A stretch of 64,000 nt of DNA. It comes from Prostheceraeus crozeri (Eukaryota; Platyhelminthes; Polycladida; Euryleptidae). The stretch covers positions 186,001-250,000 of the forward strand of contig CAJQUW010007783.1 of NCBI GenBank assembly GCA_907163375.1, written 5' to 3'. Below the pieces are notes generated by a model. That model searched no databases and was not told where the DNA came from. It worked only from the letters and a program-made list of their open reading frames with translations. The translations under genes were made by a program, and so were the position numbers. Numbering within the stretch: position 1 is the first letter of the stretch; the number at the start of each line of letters is the position of its first letter. Positions 14,370 through 24,780 of the stretch are shown here, piece by piece.

Positions 14370-14552
14370 AGCTTCAATGTCACTACTCCCCATACTTGGG
14401 TGCTTGGACGGTGCTGACAGAGTCAGACTTTTTTGGAGCGTTGTAGTACTCTTAGTCCGGATGATCTTCCTGCGACTTCCAATGACACTTTCGAGACTCG
14501 ACCTCTGGACCGAGCACTTAACCCCTGTGCCACAGAGACCACCAACAGTCGT
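14370..14552 (-). mobile_element. SINE-A copy, near full length
   Basis: Minus-strand SINE with the GTGGTCTCTGTGGCACAG head, a decayed B box and the GTCTGAC..GTCAGCACCGTCCAAG tail. It lies directly against the RTE-like LINE end at about 14368. Confidence 0.8.
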
Positions 14553-15110
14553 AACACGAGCGAAATTGGACGATAAATCGTGGAGTGAGTGTGAGTGACA
14601 AACATAACACGAAGACACAGGACTTGCTCACTTGATGCTAGCTGATTGTATTGATGTGGTTGAATCGAGTAGAGTGTACTTTGTGTTGATCCACTACAAG
14701 TACTTGCTTCTCAACTCTCAAGAGTATTGCAAATGGAAAGTTCTCCTCTTACATGAGGTATTAATTCCGATTTCATAGAGATTCCTACTCTCTTTATTAC
14801 GATGTATCAACTTTACATAAGTCTCAAAACTTTTCTGCACATCAACCATTGAATTGCAACAAAACTTTCATTATTTCATGACAATGCGAAACTGTTCATT
14901 CAAGTTGAAGATCGTTTTCCACGGTCTCTAGAGTGATGATTTCATACTTCATGTGCAAGAAATCTTGAGCTGAAAGAATATACATAAAGACTTTGCAAAT
15001 CCTGAAAATGCAAATTAATTTAAATTGATAGTAGTAGAGTCAACTCATTTGCAATTCCAGACTCCACAACTTCACACATTTTATGAATAGAATATCTTCA
15101 AGAATACCTT

Positions 15111-15284
15111 GGTGGTCTCCGTGGCACAGTGGTTAAGTCCTTGGCCTAGCGATCCTTTGGTCCCGAGGTCGAGCCCCGAAAATGTTACTGCAAGTCGGCA
15201 GTAAAGGTCCAAAAAAATTCTAACTATGTCAGCAGCGTCGAAGCCCCAGTATGGCGGCAGTTACGTTAAACCATCATTTTTTCA
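15111..15284 (+). mobile_element. SINE-A copy with internal losses
   Basis: Begins GGTGGTCTCCGTGGCACAG; A box TGGCACAGTGG and B-like GGTCGAGCCCC are intact. The CCGGACTAAAAGATC segment is shortened. It ends ACGTTAAACCATCATTTTTT. Confidence 0.85.
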
Positions 15285-15335
15285 AGAATAACTTAATGTA
15301 ATGATTATTCAACCGTTTTGATGCACACATGATAA

Positions 15336-15938
15336 CACAGAATTAGATTTATCAGCGCACCCTTCGGTTTCCTAGAGAGGAAGAGTTGTATGTAACCTTA
15401 ATATCGAAATGGCACATCTTAGAATTAGACAACTTGCTCCTTCTCGAATAGATAATTCGTTTATCACTTGCTATTGGAAATGGCAAACAATAAGCTGTGG
15501 GCAGAGGACACCACAGCCAGTGCGAGATGCGTGCGTGCTGTGATATCACTTCGCACACACCAAAACACATCGATGCCTGGCTTCGATTCAATGTATGCAC
15601 TAAACAGTGAGCAATGCCGAGGAGAGGATGTGAAATCATCAAGTGAACTAATTTTCGTACGCCTGCTACTTTTTTTAATAATGATCGGAAGGGCCAACAT
15701 TATGAGAAAATTTGTGCGCAATGATCTGAATTCTTCGAATCTGAAGGAATTTTGGCAATCAAGGCACTTTGCTGGAGCTCAAATGAATCCGCAAGCGACG
15801 CACAACTTTTTTCCTATCTCTGTAAGGTATTAGGAATTCCTTTTTGCCCACTTAATAGGTTCCTCTATGTGCCGGTGATTTCGTATTAATCACACTTCTA
15901 GCAAACCGAAGCAGATAAACAAAATATCTAATTCTGTG
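15336..15938. mobile_element. TIR DNA transposon, 603 bp, 8-bp TSD (family T1)
   Basis: Both ends carry the 13-bp perfect inverted repeat CACAGAATTAGAT. The element is flanked by a perfect 8-bp duplication CATGATAA (15328-15335 and 15939-15946). The interior is shared with 42602-43529, 52600-53051 and 58542-59437. The open frames in it are not conserved as protein, so it looks non-autonomous. Eight-bp duplications fit hAT, P or Merlin groups; the TIR start CACAG does not settle which. Confidence 0.9.
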
Positions 15939-16696
15939 CATGATAATGAGTAGTCGAAGATCACACCAATTCCTAGAAAACTTGGTTTCGTGAAAGCTTG
16001 CCATACATGTTACGTGGTCTTGGCGAGTCTTCTTTTAGTAATGTCTAGCAAGGAGCTCTTTTGCAAGCATGTTATTATTTCCGACATTAACCATTCACTT
16101 TTCCAATGTCCATCGCTCCAGGTAGGCTATTTGGCGCATTCTGGATGAGAGGGTCCAGTGCGAGATGTTCAAGAATTTGAAATTATGAAAGTTGCTTTTT
16201 GAGGAAATGAAATCACATCCATGAAACTTACGATAAGTCAAAAGGCAAAAGTTGTTTACTTTCTAAAATCATTGGAAAGCTGAAATGCAATGCAATGCAA
16301 TATGTCTATCCTCAATGCAATGCGGAGTGTGGTCGGTGCTGCTAAAAAATTGATCACATCAGAAAGTGGAGAAGCATGATTGAGAAACATATATTTAGTC
16401 TTCGGATTCTTAGTGGTTGATTCTTTCCGTGATTGGTAACCGTTCGTAAATAGGTAGGTAATTTCTTTTGGAAAATGTAAGATAATCAAGAATGTCAGAA
16501 GTAGTTGGCATTAGTTTGAGAATTAGAACACTGTTGAAGAGTAGGCTGTTTGCCTGATTCAGTAATTCGTTTGAATTGACTAGCACGTGTCTCTGATGCT
16601 CTAATATTGAAATGATGTGGTCTGCCGCAACTGATCTCCAGTGTGAAAAGGAAACTTATCGGATAAAAGTCCTCTGTTAAATTAAGAGGAAGAATA

Positions 16697-18107
16697 GAGT
16701 CGAGACTCGCTATACTGAACCCTTCTATAGCGAATATTCGCCTATAACGAACCTTGTCCAGGGATCCCAACTTTTTTATTATTTTCAATAGGAATCGAAT
16801 AAAGAAAAATATTATAGAATCCAAATCATGTGGAAATCAAACGCTTGAATTTTATCTTCCCGAACTCACTCGTCTCATGGTGATTGGAAACTGCTCTCGT
16901 GATCAAATCTATGAAGCCGATACAGATGGATTATAGCATTGGAAGTCACATCGAACACTCGCACAACAATATTGAGATTCTGAATCTGCTGGATTTAAAT
17001 TATCAAAGGATATAGTCCGGCAGCCAGAACGAGTTTCTGCAGGGAACGAGGCCGAAAGTGAGCCTTTCACAGAATGCAGTACACCCTATGCCTACAACGA
17101 ATAAACACATCTGTCGAGTTCTAGTGAGTTCCTCTTCTTGTCAGACAGGATCAAAGAAAACACATGTAAATCCAATGGGACGCATATTGCAGCTTTTGGT
17201 TAAAATGAAATGTTTTAGCCATTTTATTTTATTTAATCATTTAATTAATTATTAAATTATTTAACCGTTTATGTTTTCTCTGATCAAAAGAATAGTACTA
17301 AGCCCAGTGTCATACTTTTTGGCATGGAATGTCTTCAGGTCATTTCCGATGATGTGCATGTGCTGTTATCATGCCTCTGATCGGCAATGTATGTGAGAAT
17401 GTGGTTGAATGTGGATAAAGTTGCTCAAAATGTTTGTGTTTACCGACATTAAGAGGCTCGCCAAATCTAGATGTGTTTAGCTTTATAGACAGGGGTTCAC
17501 GAACATGAAAAGAAATGACATTAAGACATTCCATGTCAAAAATTATGACTCTGAGCTTAGTACTTTTCGTTTAATCAGAGAGAACATACAAAATTTCATT
17601 TTAGCCAAAAACTGCAATCTGCGTCACATTGAATGAACATGTGTATTTCTTTGATCTTGTCTGACAAGAAGAGGAACTCACTAGAACTCGGCAGACGTAC
17701 AGATTCGTCGTAGGCATAGGGTGTACAACATTCTGTGAAAATCTCACTTTCGGCCTCGTTCCCTGCAGAAACTCGTTCTGGCTGCCGGTCTAATAGAGTG
17801 ATGTCCGCACGAATGTAGATAGAAGTCATGAGGAGAAATCCCTTTGTATTCATTCGATCATTTGATGTTTGAAGGGCATTTCAGTATTAGTAGTACACTA
17901 TTTAAAATGGCAAGAACGTAAGAATCATTCCATTTTTGAAGTCTACAAGATAAAAGGTCAAAAAGAATATACCCGGTCTACTTTAGACGACGCTATTCAA
18001 AATCATCAGGATATTCGAACTCAAAAAAAATGTTTCATATTTCCTTCCTCGCCATAACGAACCTTTTACATGGCTCCCGCGAGGTTCGTTATATCGAATC
18101 TCGACTG
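16697..18107. mobile_element. pogo/Tigger-like DNA transposon, degraded
   Basis: The ends are inverted repeats: left GAGTCGAGACTCGCTATAC, right (reversed) CAGTCGAGATTCGATATAAC, each followed by a CGAACC repeat like Tigger TIRs (TA..CGAACC). TA precedes the left end; the right flank has CA. Near 16860-17015 the frame reads SRDQIYEADTDGL, then a stop, then HWKSHRTLAQQ and GFKLSKD. It resembles the Tigger catalytic motif QIYNADETGL followed by TLA and GFKxSKxR. A large inverted repeat occupies the interior. Confidence 0.6.
17017..17788. repeat. large inverted repeat inside the pogo-like element
   Basis: The left arm (about 17017-17365) starts CCGGCAGCCAGAACGAG and the right arm (about 17497-17788) ends in its complement. 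The arms match with scattered changes through the translated segment RQPERVSAGNEAESE; the loop is about 130 bp. Probably a head-to-head duplication of an element segment. Confidence 0.75.
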
Positions 18108-18154
18108 CATTAGAAATGCAAGTTTTTGCACTATTTTGTCACTAATCCATGTTA

Positions 18155-18333
18155 CCAAATTAGGGATGACCAGCCTTCATGCCCTGACGACTCACCAGGA
18201 AAAGGTTAATAATTATATGGTGAGAGTTGTGGTGCATCTACAAGTTGACGGTCTCGAACCCTGGACCCTCTGCATTTGCGTAACGAAATGCGGTCTTTTA
18301 TCAACTGAGCTATCCTACCACTGAGTAATGTTT
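18155..18333 (-). mobile_element. SINE-C copy (tRNA-derived)
   Basis: On the minus strand it has GGATAGCTCAGTTGATAAA, then CCGCATTTCG and the B box GGTTCGAGACC. The cloverleaf cannot be closed at the acceptor stem, so it is not a tRNA gene. A second copy is at 32405-32512. Confidence 0.65.
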
Positions 18334-18344
18334 TCTTTCTGTAG

Positions 18345-18549
18345 ATTCATTGTCAATGCGTGAACCCGTCTGGCTGTACCGAGAAGAATGTCACCGTTCC
18401 TCATGTAGAAGGTGTCGAAGCAACAAGGATTCAACATACGATCACCGGACTAAAGAAATACGGCTTATATCGTGTCTCTATTTGGTGCTATACCAGTCGT
18501 GGGGCAGGAGTGCCCAGTGCTCCTCAAGAAATCCGGACTAAACAAGATG
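18345..18549 (+). CDS. sdk: sidekick exon: second half of FN3-3
   Basis: The acceptor is tttctttctgtag; the exon enters in phase 0, matching the previous donor, and leaves in phase 1 (GAT G|GTGAGC). The peptide IHCQCVNPSGCTEKNVTV leads into the conserved second half of the domain, GLKKYGLYRVSIWCYTSRGA and then EIRTKQD. Vertebrate sidekick has GLKKFTEY at the same point (recalled). The HCQCVNPSGC run has three cysteines that are unusual for an FN3 C-strand. A SINE-like tRNA remnant ends about 10 bp before this exon. Confidence 0.9.
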
Positions 18550-18868
18550 GTGAGCAAAATAATGCATGATTTTCTAAACGATTGATGAGGAGGAATTCGT
18601 TATTAGCTTTCTGACTCCTGCACGGGAGATACGATGTCGTTACTTTAAAGTTCGTGCGCTGTAGCAGTGACTTCTTGAATAAGCCATTACTGAGTGAATT
18701 ACAATGTTGATGATATTTAGCAAAGTTAAGTCGTACATCTGACCCGCTCGATAGACTCTATGATAAACCATATGTGCCAAAAAAATATCTAAAAAAATTG
18801 AAATACGTGAAAAATGGTATTTTTTGTGAAATGTACTTGCTGCTATCTCACTTCCAATTTTCTTGCAG
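18550..18868. other. sidekick intron (319 bp)
   Basis: GTGAGC donor and CTTGCAG acceptor; nothing else seen. Confidence 0.85.
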
Positions 18869-19130
18869 TGCCAGGAGCGGTTTCAAATCTCCGCTTTGAT
18901 AATATTGTCGATACAAGTATTGTTGTTCGATGGAATCCTCCTTCCCAACCAAATGGAATCGTGCTGAATTACACGCTGTCCTATCGCATGCGTGATGCTA
19001 CCGATCCCAAAACAGATTCCTTCACATTGGGGTCTACTGTAAGAAGTAAAAAGATAACAGATCTTCGACATAGAACATGGTATATTGTCAGCGTCGTTGC
19101 ACACACGATAATTGGAGCTGGGACTGCAAG
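18869..19130 (+). CDS. sdk: sidekick exon: FN3-4
   Basis: The acceptor is attttcttgcag; the split codon G|TG gives Val. The exon holds nearly a whole FN3 domain: VPGAVSNLRFDNIVDTSIVV, then RWNPPSQPNGIVLNYTLSYR, and WYIVSVVAHTIIGAGTA. Recalled vertebrate sidekick reads VPGPVGHLSFSEILDTSL here. The donor is AG|GTAAGT, phase 2. N-glycosylation is possible at NYT. The next exon is 16 kb away, the largest intron in the window, and the antisense gene lies in it. Confidence 0.92.
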
Positions 19131-19552
19131 GTAAGTGGAAAGGGAGGGAGAAGGGGAGTACAGGGTGAGGAACACTTCCCTGTTGTGCCACTTGCGCTTC
19201 GGTCCGAACATTTATGTATTGAATAAAGTTTTGAAGGATACCTGTTTCGCATTAATTCTCATTAACTCCACGGGTCACAATTACATCAAACAGAAAACTG
19301 CTGTGTTATGCAAAAATATGTTCATAAACCAGTATGATGAGAGTCCAAGCTAATCGATAAGAAAATTGAAAACAAAGACAAACATCGGCATGGGTCAAAT
19401 TGCGCTCAGCACCAGCTGACAAATCATTACAGATACCATCAAAGTCAATCTTTTGGTTCGATTGCGACATGTTTAACATAAAAACACATTGAATTTTTTT
19501 GCTTGTTATATCAATAGCTTGAAATCCAATTATCACTCGTAAGTTTGGTGAA

Positions 19553-19558
19553 TTTATT
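19553..19558 (-). promoter_or_regulatory. possible polyadenylation signal of the antisense gene
   Basis: AATAAA on the minus strand, about 270 bp after the stop codon of the antisense gene. It is a perfect match, but AT-rich DNA gives such matches often. Confidence 0.3.
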
Positions 19559-19826
19559 GCCTCTGAATCACCTGATAGTGATCAGGATGGCTTTTAGCGA
19601 TGAGAAACAATTGATTCGTTGTACGTCGATACGAGAGTTTCATTTCAAACTCATTTTTTCAAATAAATTGAAAATAGAACACTCACTCCCTTCTATTCAC
19701 GACTTTTATAGGAAAAATACAAAGATTAAAATGAAAAGGTAGATGTCTCCGATGTCTAACACAATGAGGCGGGTACAGTTATCAATGTTGGTCGTACGAT
19801 ATTGGATTTCATATGCATTTCATCCT

Positions 19827-20705
19827 TCAAGCAATGCGGACATAGAAATTGCCATCATCAGCTTTCGTAGTACCATATAAGCGGAATTCAGATGCTTGTT
19901 GTGGTTCTTTGTCTATGAAGAATGGTCCTCCGTTAATCCTATTTACCCAAGCATAGTTTAAGTCATAACGCAGCCAGTAACAGAATCCTTTCGATCCAAG
20001 AACCATCATGAATCCGGTATCGCGACATTGCACATTTGTTGGATGTTTTATCATGAAATGATTTTCACTTTTGATATAACCTTCCATAGTAAAAGATTCA
20101 CCTTTAAGGCTCTTTAATGCTGAAATGCTCCAAGGATGAGCATAGATAAGGTTATCAGCTGTAAACCATGCATCATTATCTTTCATTCGACCACTCGCTG
20201 ACATTCGGAAATTGAGAGTGACTGCTTCTTTGTTTCTCTGATCCAAGAGCACCAATTTGATAGTATGAAAGGGAGATGGGAACACCTCCATCAGAGGACT
20301 TTTGTAGCTGTTGGTGTTGGTCTCAACGGTTTTCGTATCTTGCTGTGTGATGTTAGAAGTGCTGCTGTTGATCAGCGAATAAGGACGTTGAAGACGATCA
20401 GACCGAGTTCTTAACAGTAGGAGGCTTTCTTTACCGGCTTCAACTCTTCGATAAAGCGGACAAGATGATCTGACTGCATTTGCATCATGACATGACCTGT
20501 ATAAGACACATGAGCCGTTGTCAAAAGCACGAAGCGCTGATGCGTGAAAGTGGGAGGCTTGTCGAATGCAGAAATCTTTCTTGGAGAGGTTGTTGTGTGA
20601 AGGATGAATGATTTGTACAGAGGCTGGTCCACAGGGCTCGCAAGGTGCAATGGTGTGCAGTAGGAAACACAATATGCTTTGAAACTTGATACAATGGCAA
20701 GACAT
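19827..20705 (-). CDS. intronless secreted protein, lophotrochozoan-type uncharacterised family (antisense in sidekick intron)
   Basis: This 292-residue open frame runs against the sidekick gene. The frame stays open upstream but the first ATG is at 20705-20703. The N-terminus MSCHCIKFQSILCFLLHTIA looks like a signal peptide. A cysteine-rich stretch follows (CEPCG, DFCIRQ, GSCVLYRSC, SSCPLY), then a Ser/Thr/Asn linker and a compact C-terminal domain of about 160 residues (from PSPFHTIKLVLLD) containing FRMSASG, DAWFTADNLIY, PWSISALKSLKG, CRDTGFMMVLGSKGFCYW and FFIDKEPQQASEF. From memory, that block resembles an uncharacterised extracellular family expanded in molluscs, usually with a W-F, C-D-G-W-M-V and C-W signature. 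No function is known to me. A possible AATAAA lies on this strand at 19553-19558 and an AT-rich TATA-like run at 20746-20755. It could instead be an intron-borne retrocopy. Confidence 0.75.
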   Translation of the reverse strand: MSCHCIKFQSILCFLLHTIAPCEPCGPASVQIIHPSHNNLSKKDFCIRQASHFHASALRAFDNGSCVLYRSCHDANAVRSSCPLYRRVEAGKESLLLLRTRSDRLQRPYSLINSSTSNITQQDTKTVETNTNSYKSPLMEVFPSPFHTIKLVLLDQRNKEAVTLNFRMSASGRMKDNDAWFTADNLIYAHPWSISALKSLKGESFTMEGYIKSENHFMIKHPTNVQCRDTGFMMVLGSKGFCYWLRYDLNYAWVNRINGGPFFIDKEPQQASEFRLYGTTKADDGNFYVRIA

Positions 20706-20745
20706 CTCCAAGGTGCAGAATGACAATTTGGAAGTATGGAAGAGA

Positions 20746-20755
20746 ATATATTTTA
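20746..20755 (-). promoter_or_regulatory. possible TATA-like element of the antisense gene
   Basis: On the minus strand this reads TAAAATATAT, about 41 bp before the ATG at 20705. The spacing would leave a very short 5' UTR. The surrounding DNA is AT-rich, so chance is a real alternative; an upstream non-coding exon is also possible. Confidence 0.25.
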
Positions 20756-21423
20756 CAATAAGAAAACTTTTTTCACCCCAGCAACTTCTTGTGTCATCTT
20801 GTCAACCATTCATGTGTGTGCGTAAGTGAGTGACTTTTTTCCTCACAACTAACATCAAGGAAATTACTTACAGTAGGGGAAGGGAAAATAACTGAGCATG
20901 GCATGCACGGAAAGAATTAAAGATTGAAGATGTATGTATACTTCCATGCACATGCAGTTTAATGATACCTGTAAATCTAACGTCTTTTATGGCTATTTCT
21001 GCTTTGCGAATCTGCGAGTCTTAAGTAGTACTCACTATACACGTGGAAGATTCGGATTATCATTCAAGGGGAAGATTCAGGTATATTGTTGCATTAACAA
21101 CATACTGTTTGTTGTTTTGGCTTGTTGATGTTTCCATGCTGTCCACATTGAGTTTGCACCTACAAATTAGTTTTGGATTAGTGGCAATATCAAGTCAGAA
21201 TAGTCATCTGACAAGATAATCCTGATAAAAGGATCTTAGGAAATGTCTGAAAATAAAGTTGAAATTACATAGTGTTATCTGAAGCATCTAAAACCTTTCG
21301 CCCTTGGCTTAATCACTTGTGTGATCCTTTCTGAATACATAGTACATAATACAGAAAAGATACATCCTTTCTGAATTGATAGCCTATATACTAACCGATT
21401 AATTCCATTGATCATCTAAAACC

Positions 21424-21560
21424 CATTGAATATCTAAAGAGAATGACCGCAATTAAGTCAATACAGACACCAAACAACCTTCATTCCCCGACCGCAATCG
21501 ACGACCGAGGAATGGAACCGAAGTCAGCGGTGGAGACGACCTCGCACCAGGCACGCGGGA
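21424..21560 (-). mobile_element. SINE-D-like fragment
   Basis: Matches 51299-51420. In that copy the minus strand carries a perfect Pol III B box (GGTTCGATTCC); here it is GGTTCCATTCC. It ends about 50 bp before the composite element. Confidence 0.5.
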
Positions 21561-22099
21561 ACAGGAGGGGCCGTGGAGGACTAATCCCCCCTTCTATAAA
21601 TTTCGCTTACTGTCAGTGGCAGGAGCAGTTAATCGATTCCGCACGAGTAATTGTGCGACACAATCAATCGCGCGAATCTTGAATGACCAGGAATCGTGCG
21701 ATTTTTTTGCAGTGTGACTCCTCAATAAAATTTGCTTGATGAGGTAAAAATGATACTTCTATTCACTCATTCATCGTTTGAGATATTTGCAATACCCGCG
21801 TGCTCGTTCCTGAGATCATGTATAGCTAGACAGAGTTGCCATGAGAAATCTCTTTGGGAGCTCCCCACATAGTATTAAACACGTTCGCATAGGCAAACCG
21901 GTACACCATTTATACGAATCATGCATGTTGTCAAGGCAGTCAACCATAGTAGGTCCCTATCTTATTACCGTACATATTCTCATCGTAATCATATCCGGTA
22001 AATATTGGTAATTGCTGGCTCGGGTGTAGGCAGCAGATAAACAAGATCTCTATGAAAGAAATTTCATTTTCCAGTGCTATTGTCTAATTCCAAAAAAAA

Positions 22100-22770
22100 G
22101 TGCTCAACCTTGGAGTCATTCTAGACAGAAACCTAACTCTAGCTGCACACATCAACGCAGTCTGTCGCTCCGCGTATTGTTTCCTACGCCAACTCCGCCC
22201 CGTCATTCGCTCCGCTACGACCTCGGCAGCAAAGACTCTAATTCACGCATTTTTTACATCTCGTCTAGACTATTGTAATTCTCTTCTCTATGGTGTCCCA
22301 GACTGTCACCTTCGTCCGCTTCAAGCGGTTCAGAACGCTGCTGCTCGCCTCATCACTAAGACTTCAAGACGTGAGCACATTACACCGGTCTTTCGTGACC
22401 TGCACTGGCTTCCAGTGAAGCAGCGCATTCAATTCAAGTTGGCTGTCATCGTATATAAGACGATACATGGTCTATCCCTCCGATACCTTACCGACGACTG
22501 CCACTCACCTGATCCGATTGCATATCGTCTTCGTTCATCCTCTGGTCCCTCCATCTGTCAACCTACCAGAACCCGTACTGGATGGGCGACCGTGCTTTCT
22601 CGGCAGCCGGTCCTAGACTCTGGAATAGTCTTTCTATGAACATCCGAGACTTTGAAATTGGCCTCTTCCAATTTCGCCGCCGTTCTTGTTTTGTTCCATG
22701 GTTTGAGCTGTACATCGGCGCCTTGATACCTTCGGGTTTTGCGCGCCGTAGACAAATATATGTATAATAA
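22100..22770 (+). mobile_element. CR1/L2-group LINE, C-terminal reverse-transcriptase part
   Basis: The first frame reads LNLGVILDRNLTLAAHINAV, then FTSRLDYCNSLLYGVPDCHL, LQAVQNAAARLITKTSRREH and LHWLPVKQRIQFKLAVIVYK. These are standard post-catalytic LINE blocks. The final block, GDRAFSAAGPRLWNSLSMNI, continues in another frame from about 22580, so there is one frameshift. A tail of ATAATAATA repeats follows at about 22766-22782. Strong 5' truncation; the catalytic YADD is absent. Confidence 0.85.
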
Positions 22771-22962
22771 TACAATAATAATAAGATACATTGATAACAA
22801 TGCCTATAAATGCCTGATTTACATTTAACATGTACACAATGAACATAACCCAGCAACAATTGCATTTGCAGATTTGTTAGAGTGTTAATTCGCCTGAGCA
22901 TGGAATAGGAAATTGTCATCAGACTTGAACAAATGAAGCACGAGAATTCCTTGGCAACCGTA

Positions 22963-22996
22963 GACGCTGCGTTTCGCCCTACAAGGGCTCGTCAGG
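22963..22996 (-). ncRNA. hammerhead-ribozyme-like core
   Basis: The minus strand reads C-CUGACGA-GCCC-UUGUA-GGGC-GAAA-CGCAGCGUC. It fits the hammerhead consensus CUGANGA, helix II starting G-C, GAAA, a 3-bp helix III (ACG/CGU with loop CAG) and a GUC cleavage triplet. Helix I is poor: the pair next to the cleavage site is mismatched and several others are wobbles, so the copy is probably decayed. Such motifs are known in Penelope-like elements and retrozymes. Confidence 0.45.
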
Positions 22997-23613
22997 ATAA
23001 CCAGGAGTGGCCCAAAGTACTGTAGCTTAAAATTCCTGAACATGAAGAAATGCACAACGGGCTGCTCTATGTTTATCTTTCCTGAAAATGCCATGCGGCT
23101 GATAATCATTAAGACTTTGCTATAGAGTGTCCATTCTAGATATTTTAAGCTAGTCTGGACCATTCCGAGTTTTACTGACCAACCTTGTTAGGCGACGTGC
23201 AGTGTCTCAGCTGTCACAGAATTTTTGTGCTTAAAATTGTTCAAGTCTATGGACGTCTCTTAATTGAATTAGCTAATGTTTTGCAAGCGTTATGAGTCTA
23301 ATAGTTTGATTTAATTGTTGTATGATTATGCTTATTTCATGACTGATAGAAGAAATGGCATAAACCTACACTCGTACAGTTTTGTTATATAAAATATGAC
23401 TGATAAAGACCAACAGAAGTTGGGAAACTGGAAGTAAAAATATTAATAATATACCTCATAGTACGAGGCGTGTTGAAATGAAACCCGTTCAACTTATCTT
23501 AGCGGGTTCGTGCATGACCAATTAATCAAAGCAGACCTGTGGAGTACTATTCAGTGCTCTATAACGGCGTGACAATGTGTTTGTTCATCAAGTGTATCTG
23601 TTGTTCACGGTTA

Positions 23614-24682
23614 ATGACGAGTGAAATGTCGTTCATGGTAGAAAGTCCGTCCAAAGAAGACCAGAGAGCGGTTATTCAATTCCTGACCGCAGAAGGATGC
23701 ATGCCAGCAGAGATCCATCGCAGAATGGCATCAGTATACAGAGATCGAGCTGTTTCAAAGGCCACAGTGACAGAGTGGTCAAGGAAGTTTCGAGAGGGGC
23801 GAACTGAAACATCTGATTTGCCACGTCCTCGACAGGCGCACAAAGTGGTGACTGAAAGTCTGACTGAGACCATCGATACCGCAGTCAGAGCCGATCGTCG
23901 ACGAATCATTCGAGATCTGGCAGATGACTTCAATGTCTCAATTGGCTCAATGCATACCATCGTGAAGGAAAAGTTGCAGTATCACAAAGTTTGCTCTCAA
24001 TGGGTGCCTCGAATGCTTACTGAAGACCACAAGGAAAGACGGAGAACACTCAGTTTGGAACACCTGACTCGCTTCAATACCGAGAATGAGCAGTACTTGC
24101 GTCGCATTGTAGTTGGAGACGAGACGTGGTGTCATCATTTCGAGCCGGAATGGAAGCAGAGCAGCATGCAGTGGAAGCATCCAAGTTCACCCAAGCCGCA
24201 GAAGTTCCGAGTGCAACAATCTGCAGGGAAGGTGATGCTCACGGTGTTCTTCGATATTCAGGGCCGCTGCTCCTCGAGTTTCTTGAACCCAACGAAACAA
24301 TCGATTCGCAGCGGTATATCCAGACAAGCTTCACCAAGCGATAAAGAACAAGCGATCCGGTATGTTGTCTTCAGGTGTCATTCTTCTTCACGACAACGCA
24401 AGACCACACGTTTCGAAGGGGACATCTGACGCATTGACAAGGAAGCGTTGGGAAGTTTTGGAACACCCTGCATACAGTCCTGACCTGTCACCTTGTGATT
24501 TTCACATCTTTGGTCCCCTGAAGAAGTTTCTCAAGGGACAACGATTCCGATCAGACGAATAAGTGAAGACAGCTGTTAGGGATTGGTTCAAAGGACAGCC
24601 GAAGTCCTTCTTTGCCGACGGAATTCAACGCCTACCCAAACAATGGGACAAGTGCCGGGAAGTCAACGGAGACTTTTTTTGA
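23614..24682 (+). pseudogene. mariner transposase, inactivated
   Basis: The likely start is MTSEMSFMVESPSKEDQRAV. The N-terminus has the paired helix-turn-helix region (LTAEGCMPAEIHRRM; VSKATVTEWSRKFREG; the linker RPRQAHK). The first catalytic Asp is in VVGDETWCHHF (24118), the second in LLHDNARPH (24392) and the third in YSPDLSPCDFHIF (24497), with 34 residues between the last two: the mariner D,D34D signature. It is broken by a 1-bp loss near 24262, the 7-bp loss after 24325, and a TAA (24560-24562) before the C-terminal VKTAVRDWFKGQP block. The TAA is also in the duplicate, so it predates the duplication. Confidence 0.92.
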
Positions 24683-24780
24683 TTGTTGCTTCTGTTTTTA
24701 TGTTAATAATACACAGTTGTTACTAATTGATTGTGCTTTTACTTTGTCTGCTTACTATTCTACAAATACAGTATAGCGAG

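Larger units (their letters stand above)
12145..18344. other. sidekick intron (6.2 kb)
   Basis: Holds an RTE-like LINE tail, two SINE-A copies, a 603-bp TIR element, a pogo-like element with an internal foldback and a SINE-C. In 12145-13861, 14553-15110 and 15947-16696 I see nothing recognisable. Confidence 0.7.

Noticed and set aside
15468-15833. 121-codon frame in the T1 element as a transposase.
   Set aside because: The frame is not preserved in the other T1 copies and has no transposase motif.
18240-18330. tRNA gene on the minus strand.
   Set aside because: A and B boxes are present but no acceptor stem closes, and a second similar copy exists at 32405; it is a SINE.
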